Shown here piece after piece: positions 30,113 to 41,951 of a DNA stretch of 64,000 nt. The stretch lies in contig CM034409.1 of NCBI GenBank assembly GCA_019925095.2, positions 5,397,001 to 5,461,000 of the forward strand, read 5' to 3'. Position 1 is the first letter of the stretch. Each line of letters begins with the position of its first letter. This DNA comes from Dendrolimus kikuchii. Taxonomy: Eukaryota; Arthropoda; Insecta; Lepidoptera; Lasiocampidae. A program made the position numbers and the translations under genes. The notes below the pieces were generated by a model that saw only the letters and a program-made list of their open reading frames with translations, had not been told where the DNA came from and made no database searches.

Positions 30113-31477
30113 AAGAAGTAAAAATATATACATAGGAAAAAAAAATAGCAACAGATGAAAAAGTATTGCGACTACTTCCACTACACTAAAAAAACTACAT
30201 ATGAATTAAATAATACTAAAAAAAGAAAATGGCAAAACAATAAAACTTAAAAAAATACATAAATACAGAGATCAAGATTGAAAATATGCTTAGCTGGGGA
30301 AGCAGTGATGGCAGATGGGTTTGTATGGATACAATTTGACAGGAAGATGTAGTCTATATGGCGCTACACATTGGTGTAGTACATTTAACTAGAAGTTGAT
30401 TGTTTTAAATGCGTATGCGTAGTCGTGTAGGGTGCCGATCTTGAAAAACCGTGACGATGATCTTTAATGATTTTTTTTATTGAAATCAATCGACTTGCGC
30501 TCCTTAGGTCCTTGCGGCCGGGTGCCACGCACCACTTGTATCCCGGGTAAAGACGGCTCTGTTAAAATAGAAATACTTGTACAGATGTCTGAGGATACTT
30601 GATGTGACTACCGATTAGAGTAGTTATAAGAGTATTACAAAGTCGGGTTTTTATTGTTTAAATAGAATGGAGAATACTTTGAATAAATATTACTTTGTAC
30701 GTGATGGAGCCATGCCGGAATCATTACCTTGATTACAGCTCTTAGGGCTGGCTCGATCAGTGTGATATTACACTCCCATAGAATATTGACGTGAAATGGT
30801 AGGCGTGTATGCGCGGATCCGAAGTTTTAAAAAAACCCGATTATTCCGTACATACGAAACCGCTTACGCTAATAGTATGTTTTTATTGCCTGCTGTTGTT
30901 GTGTAAAATGTTTGTTATATAACAAAAACACATAGAATAGACTGTTATATAGAGAAAGTAGATAGGCTCACTGAAAACTCATGTCCAAACACTATGTCCG
31001 CCTTTGGCTTCAGAAGTGTTTATGTTGCACATATCTTGAAACCAGCTCAATTAATCTTCTTTCAACAAATTCAGTAATTCTTAGGGCGGCCGCCATTTTT
31101 AATATAAGTTTACCAACTCACTGCACTTACCGAAAATCCATATTTCTTACATGCCCATTTATTTAACACCGCAAACGAAATCCGACGACAGAATAGCGGC
31201 ATCTTCGTGAAGCAAACCATAGTTGGGGGGGACAGAGATAGATATACATATGTACCAGTATAGAAAAGAAAAGGAAATATGAACTGAGGCATGAATAGGA
31301 TTACCATAACTCAAAGTCATTGTTCAGCATTAAATGGTACACAGTCAGTGAGAGATCCATAGCTCTTTTTCCCTTCCCCATATCATATTTCCTTATCCAA
31401 TCCCATATCTCATACCTTCTATCCTATTTCTCCTGTCCGATCCTTCTATCTCTTCTCTTCTCTCTTTATCCCATCCT
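30113..31477. other. No gene recognised
   Basis: AT-rich, with a C/T-rich low-complexity stretch at 31365-31477. No repeat or gene identified. Confidence 0.45.
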
Positions 31478-31575
31478 AAAGGTTAGTAAGGCGTTAGCTT
31501 TGCCTCAGCTGTTCCAAATGTCTATAGGCGACGGTAACCTCTTTCCATGAGCTGGGCCGTCTGCCTGTTTACCAG
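31478..31575 (+). repeat. Rep-A fragment, diverged
   Basis: CAAATGTCTATAGGCGACGG, TAACCTCTTTCCAT and GGGCCGTCTGCCTG match the Rep-A 3' part. Confidence 0.5.
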
Positions 31576-31589
31576 CTTTATCTATACAG

Positions 31590-31830
31590 ATAAATAAAAT
31601 TGAAATGTCTGTTTGTGATCTCAAATACCAGCTTTTTACTAAATGTATATGAAAATATATACGGTACTTTTCTAAAAAAAACAATACTTTTTTTTTGTCT
31701 GTCTGGATGTTCCGACTTATCTCTGAAACGATTTTGAAGGGAACTTTTGCTGGCAGATAGCTGATATTATAAGAAGTAACTTAAGCTACTTTTTAAAAGG
31801 GTTTTTAGGGTTGGTCGCGGGCACAGCTAG
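31590..31830 (+). mobile_element. Helitron-like remnant
   Basis: It ends GGTCGCGGGCACAGCTAG before T, with a TCTGAAACGATTTTGAAGGG block typical of these elements. The 5' end is unclear. Confidence 0.4.
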
Positions 31831-31949
31831 TAATAAATAAATAAAATAATTATTTGAGTTAAATATTTATCATATAAATTATTTTTTAGTGTTTTAATTT
31901 TTTATTCCATCATCTCTGTCTCGTCATCAATATACCATCCAAAAAGATG

Positions 31950-32030
31950 GCAACGCATTCGCATTGCACTTGGAGACCGCTTTCCATCAGGTAGGTCCTC
32001 TGCCTGTTTGCCTTCTTCGGGCAATAAAAA
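31950..32030 (+). repeat. Rep-A 3' fragment
   Basis: GACCGCTTTCCATCAGGTAG...TCTGCCTGTTTGCC, ending GGGCAATAAAAAAA, is the polyadenylated Rep-A end. Confidence 0.55.
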
Positions 32031-32128
32031 AATCTCATTTTTTTCAATACAATAGTAAGTGTAGTGCAATACATAAGTAGCACTAGTATAGGGAACTAAA
32101 ATGGGTATGCTCCGATAATTCTATCCAC

Positions 32129-32198
32129 AATAAAACTGCGTTTTAACGGTTTAAAGCGCGGTAATTTTATTTGATTTTGGTTTTTCCGACGTTTCTAT
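32129..32198 (-). repeat. Penelope-like element 3'-end fragment
   Basis: AATAAAACTGCGTTTTAACG, AAGCGCGGTAATTTTATTTG and TTTCCGACGTTTC match the outer ends of the Penelope-like copies at 45541 and 53622. It stops before the hammerhead-like hairpin. Confidence 0.65.
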
Positions 32199-32448
32199 CA
32201 ACTTCAACTTGTAAGTATAATGAACTGCAGAGTACATTATTAAGCAAAATTTTAGAACGTTCAACTAGTGTATAACAAAGAGAAAGTTTCAGACAAGGGT
32301 ATCTTTGAAAGTCGCTGAAGCTTTTAATTATAAGAGGACTGATTAAGTAGCTTTTGTAATTAAACACTGCAAGCACAGGAGTGTCTTTATAAGCCAGAGA
32401 AGCAAAGATGCAGTGCTAATATTGTCCAAGAGTCTTGAATCTTCAAAT

Positions 32449-32943
32449 TTATGCTAATACATACATACATACATAACTTCACGCCAGTTCCCTTGCGGGG
32501 TAGGTACGAACAACAGAGCGCCATTTAGGCCCATTCTTACACACCTCACTTGCTTCTTTGACATTCATAACTCTTGTCATGCACGCTCGTCTGTTCTTAA
32601 GGCTCCTGACATCACCCTCCGCTAGTACACGATCAATTTGATCATGGAAGGTGTGTCGTGGCCTTCCACGACTTCTGCATCCATCCACTTTTGCATTGTA
32701 TATCTGTTTAGTCATTCTTTCATCATGCATTCTTTCCACGTGCCCGAACCACCGGAGCATTCCTTTCCTTACCTTCACCCCGACACTTTCTTTCAGACCA
32801 ACTCTCTTTCTTACTTCGGTATTACGAACGCGGTCCGCGAGCGTCACTCCGCAGATTTTGCGCAGTGCTCGCATCTCGACCGCGTTTACTCTACTTTCAT
32901 GCTCTCTCTTCCATACCCAACTCTCCCAACTTATGCTAATACA
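32449..32943 (-). pseudogene. RTE-like LINE 3' fragment, copy 3, with 13-bp duplication
   Basis: TTATGCTAATACA at 32449-32461 and 32931-32943 is a perfect target-site duplication. Inside, the minus strand encodes the RT C-terminal domain ([49 protein letters not shown]) with an open frame from 32874 to a stop at 32479-32481. The (TATG)n tail lies on the left. Copy length is about 469 bp; the catalytic RT core is absent by 5' truncation. Confidence 0.85.
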
Positions 32944-33024
32944 AATTAATATATTATACGCTAAACGGTCCTAACGCTCTAAAACTAAATCGAGATGTCT
33001 CCGACCGTTTAGTAGACTTCTCAC

Positions 33025-33150
33025 GCGACCAAAAGGCTGGCGTCTATTTTGCTCAAAGGCTAAGTAAGTATCACCATTCAACGTGGTAACGCCGCCAGCC
33101 TTTTGGGATCGTTCCCGGTAAGTGACAGTGGTTTGGGACCAATATTTTTT
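33025..33150. repeat. Rep-J copy 2
   Basis: AAAAGGCTGGCG and GCCAGCCTTTTGGGA are inverted ends, with CAACGTGGTAACG and GGTTTGGGACC blocks as at 9893-10000. Confidence 0.5.
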
Positions 33151-33292
33151 CTAAAATGTTTTATTTAGTTCTAGTTTTTAATTTTAGGTTTATTATTCAT
33201 ACTATAGTTTAGTTTTAGTATTTAATTGTATTTTTCTTTTAAAATAATTAAAGTTTGTTTTTTACACATTGTACAAAATAAAATATATTATA

Positions 33293-33500
33293 CTAGCTGT
33301 CCCGGCAGACGTTGTTCTGCCTTGAAGAAATAAAATTTAGAACCCGTTTGCAGCGCCACCTATCGGGTCCAATTGTGAATCTAAACCATCCTCGAATCCC
33401 CTTGAATACATACGAAAAAAATCATTCAAATCGGTCCAGCCGTTTAGGAGGAGTTCACTGTCAACACACGTACAGAAGAAGATAATTTTATAGTATATAA
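33293..33500 (-). mobile_element. Hel-2 copy
   Basis: On the minus strand it ends in GTCTGCCGGGACAGCTAG. It carries CGGTCCAGCCGTTTAGGAG in plus-strand sense. Its closest relative is 36634-36838 in the opposite orientation. Confidence 0.6.
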
Positions 33501-33504
33501 TTAG

Positions 33505-34010
33505 TTAATAAAGGATCGTCGGTGTTAGCCATTCGCAGTCCACTGCTGGATGTAGGCTTCCCAAAGACGGCGCCACTTATCCCTGTCCTCTGATTTCCTC
33601 ATCCAGTGCCTACCGGCGACCTTGCACAGGTCGTCGGTCTATCGGAATGGAGGGCGTTCGACACTACGTTTACCAAGACGCGGTCTTCACTCCAGGACTC
33701 GTCTGCTCCATCCGACATCGGTCCTGCGACAGACGTGACCGGCCCACTTCAACTTACTAATTTTGCGAGCTATGTCGGTTACCTTGGTTCTCTTACGGAT
33801 ATCCTCATTTCTAATTTTATCCATAAGAGAAACATCCAACATAGCTCGCTCCATAGCCCGTTGAGCGACTTGGAACTTGTGGACCAATCCTGCCGGCAGT
33901 GTCCACGTCTCGGCTCGATAGGTGAGGACGCGGAGGACGCACTGTTCGAAGACTTTTGTCTTCAAACATTCTCTCTGAAAGGATCGTAGCAAGTGGAAAT
34001 CCATCGTCTC
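33505..34010 (-). pseudogene. LINE endonuclease-reverse transcriptase C-terminus
   Basis: The minus strand from about 34004 reads KTKVFEQCVLRVLTYRAETW, then FQVAQRAMERAMLDVSLMDK, then ARKISKLKWAGHVCRRTDVG. This is a very common insect LINE RT C-terminal region, with R-A-M-E-R-A-M and KW-x-GH-x-CRR signatures. The frame ends at about 33687; further pieces down to 33505 in other frames include the expected tryptophan-rich end. It is a distinct family from the RTE-like copies. It is 5' truncated and frameshifted. Confidence 0.7.
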
Positions 34011-34150
34011 TACCTACCCCTACCCCAATGGGAAAGAGGCGTGACAATATTTATGTATATTTTTTTTTGGAGTCGACACCAGCCCAGAGCTCAGTTTACT
34101 GTGAATTTTCAAACTTGTACCTACAAACTACAGACAAAATATAGTGTAAC

Positions 34151-34247
34151 GATCTTATTCATAGAGCGTTATAGTAAGTTTGAATGATTCTTTATGGTTC
34201 TTAAAGAATCGTTCAAACTTACTCTAATTCTTCATGAGTAAGACCAG
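34151..34247. repeat. Palindromic MITE, copy 2
   Basis: TCTTATTCATAGAGCG...AGTAAGTTTGAATGATTC pairs with GAATCGTTCAAACTTACTCT...CATGAGTAAGA. Confidence 0.65.
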
Positions 34248-34549
34248 AAGTTTTGAGTGTTATTCAAAGGTTTAAGTAAATCTAGGTCTGTATTGTATAC
34301 CAATTGTATTCTCCGTGATCGTATATTTTTGCCTTAATTAAAATAGAATGTTTTTGTCTATTAATATAAAATATTTATTCTTTAGTTTTTATGGATTAAT
34401 ATATGCTAAATACATAAGGCTTAAATTAAAAATAAAGAGCACGTATTAAGATGCGTGCTGTTTATTTAAAAAAAAAATTGTAATGATATTATCGTTGTTT
34501 CTATTCATTCAGTATAAAGACTCTTATATAACATACATAATAACCCATA
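34248..34549. other. No gene recognised
   Basis: AT-rich; nothing assigned. Confidence 0.45.
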
Positions 34550-35550
34550 TTCCGTAGGGAGGCTTTGTTCCGCAGGGGGGTTTTATAGCAAAGCCTTAGG
34601 TGAGTAGCGACACCTCGGACTTGACTCCGGGGGCTAAGGCAAGGCCTCCGTGGTTGTCTTAGCCCTCCGGTACGGAGTGAAGATCGCTAGGGCTAAGACT
34701 CAAGCTTCAGAGGTGGAAGTGATAAATGGCATCACGTCAGAAGTAGCTTTGGTAAACCTGCAGCCTACCTCTCGACACCCATTAGCCGCTCACACCTATA
34801 TTGCCCCTCGCCAATCTTGGCATTTTTAGGGGCCCAAGCAGTGAGTGGCGAGTCATCGTCTGCCCATTTTTCCCCGTTCCCCGAACATTGCGACGGCCAG
34901 ACGCCATAGTCCCCATAGTCCCAAATCCCTAGTTCCATTATAATTTTAAATAACTCTAAATAAACATTATTTTCTTTCTTCCTTTCTTTCATTAGCAGTT
35001 CAACCCAATAGCCCGGTATCTTTTGTTCTCATTCCCTACAATAGTCCCACACTGACCGGGGCTTGTCTTTGCTTGTATTTTTATATGGTGTAGACAGGAT
35101 TCTTATCCGTGCAGGAACGGAGAAAGAATACAATTTCCTGCGGCCAGGTGGCCTATCGTAAGAGGCGGTAGGGTAGGGCGGTAGATAGGGGTAGGTCAGG
35201 TGGTAGGGTATTTGCTCGACTGGATGGCGGGGGTGCTAGAGTATGCCGCCATAACAACCTTATGTTGTGTTCCGGCATTAGTGACCAGGTTCCAGTCTCC
35301 TTTAAGAGAACAGCAGCGCATTTGTAGCACCTTTGGTGTTGCAAATGTCCATAGGCGATGGTAACCGCTTTCCATCAAGTGGGCCGTCTGGCTGTCTTCT
35401 GAAGTCCTGCAATAAAAAAATAAAAAAAGGCTTTGTCAAGGGGCCTCTACATGTTGGTCGTCCCATGGCCCCACGTAAGCCCTCGCAAAAGTCCGGGTCG
35501 TTTTTATGGCCTGTGGTCTCTGAGATATACCCATAATATAATTATGGGTA
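34550..35550. repeat. Rep-F copy 2, split by Rep-A
   Basis: 34550-35097 and 35429-35550 align with 25979-26590. The break falls after TGGTGTAGACAGG, where the other copy is continuous, so the Rep-A copy at 35098-35428 is a later insertion. Confidence 0.65.
35098..35428 (+). repeat. Rep-A copy inserted in Rep-F
   Basis: It runs from TTATCCGTGCAGGAACGGAG to TCCTGCAATAAAAAAATAAA. A locally expanded G-rich stretch, GGTAGGGTAGGGCGGTAG, at 35166-35183 replaces the usual sequence after GTAAGAGGC. Confidence 0.75.
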
Positions 35551-36345
35551 GTTTGATAAGTGCCTGGCTTTCTGTTCGTTGCCATTGCTTCGTGGCGAAA
35601 CCAGTCCTCAACGCATGAGAGGTCAGTCTTGATGTATACATCGACCGAAGACATCTTGATTCTTATATCACATGAAACTTTATATACAAGCAATGCTTAT
35701 ATTTGGTGTACTCACACCAAATGTGTGCCTATAATTGAAAGTGCCATCCATCATCATTTCTATTTAAAGATTCTTAAAGAAGACTACAAACCCACTCTAA
35801 CTTAATATGAATAAGATCGTTAGGAGCTGACGTACCTGACCATTTGAAGGTTACTTTGAAAGTCAGTGGTGCTTATTACCTCCTTGGTTTTTGTGCAGGA
35901 TTTAGCGTACTTCTGGAATATATGACTCTCCTCCTTTATCAAGTCGATTAAAAATGTACTCCAGTTCGCTGTCGGTGGAGAGCGAAATTTTATTAAGAAG
36001 GTTTTAGGATATTTAGGTGTCACCCACACTGCGTTAAAGGTCAAGTGGGCGGGGATCAGACGTGAAGACGGTGTTATCTAGCGATGCGCGATGACGGGAC
36101 GTTCAAATCGATTGTTCGAATGTTCAAACATTTTGATTGTTTATGTGCATAATCAATGACATCGATTTTGGCTCTGGGGTCGTAGTCACGGAAGTGTTAA
36201 TGAATCAAATCAAATTACATTTCCGAGTGTCTCGTCTCCCAGCTAGCTTATCTAACGTGGGAACGTTAGTGACATTTTGAGTACGGTTCTAACGGATAGT
36301 GATTTGGGAAACATCTACATTGTGCGCATCTTACTAAACGATATC
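35551..36345. other. No gene recognised
   Basis: Apart from a possible palindromic-MITE end near 35796-35818, no feature was identified. The minus-strand frame at 35820-36044 could be an exon-like stretch but has no recognisable motif. Confidence 0.4.
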
Positions 36346-36490
36346 TTTACGAATATTATAAAGAGATAAAGTTTGTGAGTTTGATTGTAGGAAGTAATCT
36401 CATGAACTACTGAACCGATTTTGAATAATTCTCTCACTAGTAAAAAGCTACATTATATCTGAGTGACATAAGCTATATTTGATTGTGATT
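36346..36490 (+). mobile_element. Hel-3-like remnant (5' part)
   Basis: CGAATATTATAAAGAGATAA and AGTTTGTGAGTTTGATTGTA, then CTACTGAACCGATTTTGAA, fit the Hel-3 start. The 3' end is missing. Confidence 0.4.
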
Positions 36491-36633
36491 AATTTTTAAA
36501 CGTCTTTAGCTAAAATTTGCTCTGGTCACCTTATGGTTGTAACTGGTGAGCCTTACGTGTATCCTTATATCGTCTTGTATTTAGTACTGTAAATGAATTG
36601 ATATATTTTATTTATGAGAAAACGACTGTAACA

Positions 36634-36838
36634 TATATATATATGTATATATAATTCTTCTGTACGTGTGTTGACAGTGAACTCCTCCCAAACGGCTGGA
36701 CCGATTTGAATGTTTTTTTTTGTGTGTGTTCAAGTGGATTCGAGGATGGTTTAGATTCACAATTGGACCCGGTAGGTGGCGCTGCAATTGGGTTTCAAAT
36801 TTTCTTCAGGGCAGGGCAACGTCTGCCGGGACAGCTAG
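36634..36838 (+). mobile_element. Hel-2 copy
   Basis: It ends GTCTGCCGGGACAGCTAG before T, preceded by CCGGTAGGTGGCGCTGCAAT. The 5' end begins in a TATATA stretch. Confidence 0.6.
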
Positions 36839-38309
36839 TATGTATATATAAAGATGGCGAGATGGGCAGACAGACAGATATGACGATTTTATTAAGGTTA
36901 CGTGTATGCCCAATAAATGAGAACCAATTAAAAATACGCTTTCAATCACGTTAATAACCTAACAATGTTTTAATCACTATACATTTCCTATTTGATTTTG
37001 AGGAGTTCTCTCTTAATCTTCAGAGTTCAAAATCAATTGGAAATGATAAAGACCACTGGGAAGCTATAAGGAATCCAACGCAATTTTTTAAAATCCGTTC
37101 GTAAACAAAGAAGTTATGGTCGAACATAATTGTACGCGCCGTTCATTCCAATCGTTCGTTCCTTCCCATTCCATACCCAAAATCTCCCCCCTCTCCCTTT
37201 TCCCCGCACCATTTAAAAAACGAGACATTGCAAAATCCGCTCGCTACGCACGTATGCAAACTAAAAGTTTCTACTCAAAAATATTTCAAAATAAAATCTC
37301 AAAATCAATCCATCCGCGCCGCGACGTGTATAAAACTTATATATATTAAACTTAGAAGATGTGAGAGTGTTTCTACTGGTGCCTGCTCATAGCTATCGAA
37401 GGACACGACAAATTTGTGCAAGGTGCGTACCCTTTTACCTCACAATAATTATATCAAGGGTTGATAGGATACATGTTTCATGCGACATTTTGTGAGAGAT
37501 TTAAAAATGTGCTATTTTCATCGTAATATCTCAATTTGTGGAAATATAAAGAACTTGATTTCTAATTGAAATCTGTAGATGTTATTTTTTTCACATAATT
37601 ATGGTACATAGTTTATTAATACGATTTCTCCTGATATATTTTCAAAATATCGCGTGAAACCGAGAGCTTTTCAGTTTTCTATATGAAAAAATTCAACGAA
37701 TTGAGAACTTCCCCCTTTTTTGAAGTCGGTTGAAATAAACAAAGAATGTAATATCCCATGTATATGTAGTGTATAAGAAAGCCATAATTCGCCTTGCAAG
37801 AAACCAAAGTTTTCTCATACATTTTAAAAGCGTTAAGGCTCTGTGATCTCCTTGAAAATGTCCTTGGAATTCCATTACTGTCCCGGCCAGCCGCAACGAA
37901 GGAATGTAAGGATTTGCGGACGAATTTCTACAACCTTACAAGTTCCAATTTAAACGACATTCTTTCTGTTATATTTTGGCAAGTTAGAAGATCTGTACCA
38001 TTTGTTACATTTGGACATAAAACAAAAAAAAACAACTAAGTTCAATGCCAAGAATATATTGCAACAGATCGAACAGCTAGCTCTCAAAGCGAAGGTTGCG
38101 TGAGAGAAATAGTTTGCGCTGACTTATGTACCACACGATACCCTCCTTAAGCTGCGATCAATTTGGACACGTCAAAACTCGACGATCAAAAAGACGCTGT
38201 AGTCGACGGCAGGAAAACCCTCTGTTGTATAGGAGTCCAGAATTCTTCTTAGGGGGTACTTGGTCCACGATGACAGTGCTAAATAAGTGAAGACAAAAAA
38301 AGAAATGTG
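36839..38309. other. No gene recognised
   Basis: About 1.5 kb. A Rep-E-like end (TGAAGTCGGTTGAAAT) lies near 37721. Open frames at 37116-37349 and 37794-38039 show no known motif. Confidence 0.4.
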
Positions 38310-38850
38310 TGCCGGGACACATATGAGAAGTGAAACTTCAACGGACAAGTGGAAAAACGAATCGCAAGGGACAAGTTGAAAAACTAATGGCAACGGATGA
38401 GTGGAAAAACGAATCGCAACGGACAAGTGGAAAAACGAATCGCAACGGATAAGTGGAAAAACGAATCGCAACGGACAAGTAGAAAAACTTCAACTGACAA
38501 GTGACAAAATGAAACGCAACAAAATTTTAATTTGAAGTTTTACGGGCAGTTTGTTAATGTACTTGTCCAGTTTGAAAACCTTTTATTTTAAAAAATTAAT
38601 TAAAATGCGACCGTTAGAAAAGGCTCCTTATTTGCATCTTGGTATTCATCCTTATCAAAATAAATTACTTCATATTCAAGATTGCTTCAATACCTTTATA
38701 TAACTTTTTGAATTATTCAATTCGGACATCCTATTCGAAAGATATCACGAGTTTAAAAATGTAAGTATTAGAACACGCGGCCTTGACGCTTTTTCATGAA
38801 CAAAAAATCGTAAGACTCCGTCTATACAGAAGTTTCACTTCAATAAAACA
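38310..38850. repeat. Rep-D copy 3 with the longest 26-bp array
   Basis: Units start at 38340, 38366, 38392, 38418, 38444 and 38470, exactly 26 bp apart (AACGGACAAGTGGAAAAACG plus AATCGC). The inner stem AATTTGAAGTTTTACGGGCAG follows, then a diverged flank with the TACAGAAGTTTCACTTCAA end near 38830. (Blocks here are given as separate cores.) Unlike copies 1 and 2, the inverted right arm is absent. Confidence 0.75.
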
Positions 38851-38869
38851 GATAAGATTCTTTAAATTC

Positions 38870-39386
38870 GATCCGGGGACATCGACCATGACGCCAAGAC
38901 CCGTATATCAGCAGCTTGGGCCAAGTGGCGTGAGGTGACAGGTGATATTGACGAACCCAAAATGCCGGTTAAGTGAAAAGGACAGGTCCACAAATCCATT
39001 ATTAGACCTGTCCTTTTATATGGCAGTGAAGCGTGGCCTGTACGTAGCGACACACGCAGGAGTTGCGTGTTACGAAAATGAATGTGCTTCGGTGGATGTG
39101 TGGAGTCACGAGGAAGGATAGCGTCAGGAACTCCCGCATCCGTGGCAATCTTCACGTCCGTGACATAGCAAACAAATTGCAGGAGAGTCGCTTACGCTGG
39201 TACGGCCACGTTTTACGGAAACCGGCTAGTTACGTGGGGAACAAATGTCTAGCTATGCCGTCTCCGCTAGGCCCCGGTCGAAGGGATAGGCCCAAGAAAC
39301 GCTGGCTTGACGTTGTGACGGATGACATACGTACCACTGGTCTTAGTACAACTACTTTTGAAGTCATAAGTAGGTACAAAAAATAG
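38870..39386 (+). pseudogene. LINE reverse-transcriptase C-terminal remnant
   Basis: Pieces in plus orientation read SIIRPVLLYGSEAW, then KMNVLRWMCGVTRKDSVRN, then LRWYGHVLRK and GRRDRPKKRWLDVVTDDI, with a stop near 39386. LRW-x-GHV-x-R followed by GR-x(3)-P-x(2)-RW is the common end of insect LINE RT proteins, different from the RTE-like family above. A stop at about 38974 and a frame change break the upstream part. The catalytic core is absent. Confidence 0.65.
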
Positions 39387-41120
39387 GAGTCAAATAGCGC
39401 ATTAATTATTGTTTGAAAAGTGATTAAAATTATTTATATCTTGATATTTTAAAAGTTAGATGATAAGATGTTATTTTATCGCCTGTTATTTTCTAAACCC
39501 TTTGTATGCTTTCCGGTAAGACGTCATAAATCCTTCTGTCTACTGTATGAATTCGTGCGAGTTCTTAGAAGCTATAAACCTTTTGAATTGAGAATTCCAA
39601 GGGCTGATGGGCATGCTGCTAGGTGGCCATTGCTATTTTTAAAAATATATAAGGTTGTTCAGTCGGGGAGCAAGTTAGTTGGGTTTCAACTGCGATCGAG
39701 GCGTTTCTTAGTGTACTTTTGGAGCAAGTATCTTATAACGGCGGACTTTGCGTGATTTATGCAATTACGGTTCTCTGTTTTACGGGGTGGACTTGTTGTA
39801 TTCAGTTGTATTTGTAGGAACTGTGATTCACGCGTGTATACTTCTGTTAAACTTTGTTATAATTTCAATGGCATTTTAAATTCACATCCCACCAATTCGT
39901 AACAAAATGTAAAAATATTAGTATTCATTGTAACACGTATCCGCTCCCCTTTTATAAAACACGTCTTCTTAACAACGATTTTTATATGCGATGTGCGAGT
40001 GTTGGTTAGTTAAGCGAACATTACACCATGATTTTTTGAATGTACTGCATAATATGTAATGCAAAAAATTTCCCCGTCCTATGAATGTGAAAATCTTCTA
40101 TAACTCAGATATTTTTTAAACACCAAGTAAGTTTATAAATATCAATAATATTTATTTGTAGTTTATACAGTCTAACATTTACGTTTGTATTATCCACAGA
40201 TTTACAGAAAACGTTAAAAATATCGCCATTTTTTTATTTCTTGATAATTTATACTTTTTGTACATATGTATTTTTAATTAAACTGTGATGTTGGCAAAAT
40301 CTATGCCATTACAGTTGGAGTCATTATATGCAAAAATAGAATAGAAATATTAATATTATTACATATTTGCGGCATTCGAATTAAATGTCGATTAAAAGCT
40401 CACAGACTTTATTAGAAGTACACGCACGTAATTCACAGTTGTTATAAACACAACCAAATATAAAAGTCCAAACCGGAAGGTAGAAAATTGTAATAACATC
40501 AAAGCACGCAAAGTCCGTTGATGTCAGATACCCGTTTCGAATGTACAATTTTAAACTTAGTAACGCCTCGATCGCAGTGGAAACGCAGCATACTCTGTCT
40601 CTACGGACGGAACATATATATTTACAAAATAGACATGGACACCCCCTAATATAGAAGCACAGGCTGTTCCTTGGATTTTCCTAAGTCGTATATTTAATCT
40701 AAGTAAAATTTAAACTTAAAGGTCGGCGATAAACATAAAGGGATTAGTGATTGACAATAGGCGGTTCCATTTCCATACATAAAAAAATAATGCAAACAAA
40801 TAAATGACAGTGAACAATTAAAACAAGTATTATAAAGTGACAGATAATTTAAATAGCAGTGATGAAACACATGTTCGCAAAACGATTATCGCATTGCCGA
40901 ACGAATATATTCGGATATGATTTTATGAAATCCTAAAAAGATTTCCCTATCTTAAAGAGTACATCCCAAATGTTGAATCATCCTCCCGTCAAGGACAACA
41001 CACCATTAACAAGACCAGAGTGTTATAACACCCACTAGTACACCCAATCGGCTGGGGTCATCCGAATGGACGTCGCCTTAGACCAGCTCGACGCCAACTG
41101 GCTCTAACTGAGACGACTGA
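39387..41120. other. No gene recognised
   Basis: About 1.7 kb of AT-rich DNA without identified repeats. The open frame at 39468-39755 has no recognisable motif. Confidence 0.45.
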
Positions 41121-41124
41121 CCCT

Positions 41125-41356
41125 GACTGGTATTTGCTCGACTGGATAGCGACCACCCCTGGTCTAGAGTATGCCGCCATAACAACCTTGTGTTGTGTTC
41201 CGGCATTAGTGACCAGGTTCCAGTCTCCTTTAAGAGAGCAGCAGCGCATTTGTAGCACCTTTGGTGTTGCAAATGTCCATAGGCGATGGTAACCGCTTTC
41301 CATCTCATGTCCCGTCTGCCTGTCTGCTGAACTCCTGCAATAGAAAAAAATCAGGT
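41125..41356 (+). repeat. Rep-A copy, 5' truncated
   Basis: It starts at TATTTGCTCGACTGGATAG and ends CTCCTGCAATAGAAAAAAA; the polyadenylation hexamer is altered to AATAGA. Confidence 0.7.
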
Positions 41357-41745
41357 CAGGTGTCAAAATATTACCTATACACAATAAAAATATACAAAAA
41401 TAATATTAAATAAATAAGGAACCTTCGGTCATTTCGATATACAAAAGGTCATTTGTTGAATTACCATTCTTCTGCTATTTGACTGTAATTGAGGTTACTC
41501 ACGAACTTTTATTACTTGGACACTAACATTAAAAAAAATTAGCAACTTTGATTATTATTCGGAGGCTTTTCGATAATAATGCTACGTAGTTGTCATTTTT
41601 AGTTGATAATCGGATTACTCATTTTTTAAGTGCCAAAATACATCTGACTGTTGTTTTAGTGCTAAATAAAATATCTATATGCTTTTAGTTGTGAGTAATA
41701 ACTATTTTATATGTACCGATACATCTGCTCAGTGTTTTTTTAAGC

Positions 41746-41951
41746 TATTGCATAGCTTCCATGATGAAATTGATCGTGTACTAGCAGAAGGTGATGTCAG
41801 GAGCCTTAAGAACAGACGAGCGTGCATGACAAGAGTTATGAATGTCAACGAAGCAAGTGAGGTGTGTAAGAATAAGCCTAAATGGCGCTCTGTTGTTCGT
41901 GCCTACCCCGCAAGGGAACTGGCGTGAAGTTATGTATGTATTGCATAGCTT
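41746..41951 (+). pseudogene. RTE-like LINE 3' fragment, copy 4, with 13-bp duplication
   Basis: TATTGCATAGCTT at 41746-41758 and 41939-41951 is a perfect duplication. The insert (about 180 bp) encodes only [16 protein letters not shown] to ARELA-stop, then TATGTATG. It shows that the family inserts by target-primed reverse transcription with severe 5' truncation. Confidence 0.85.

Noticed and set aside
31365..31477. C/T-rich stretch as a coding or regulatory element
   Set aside because: It is low-complexity sequence without a defined unit or a second copy.
35820..36044. Minus-strand frame as a host exon
   Set aside because: It is moderately protein-like but has no recognisable motif, splice support or second exon.
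38172..38471. 99-codon minus-strand ORF with repeated FFHLSV-like units
   Set aside because: It is the 26-bp Rep-D array in translation; 26 is not a multiple of three, so the peptide repeat changes frame and is not a coding repeat.
38336..38500. CRISPR-like array
   Set aside because: Units are directly adjacent with no unique spacers, and the DNA is eukaryotic.
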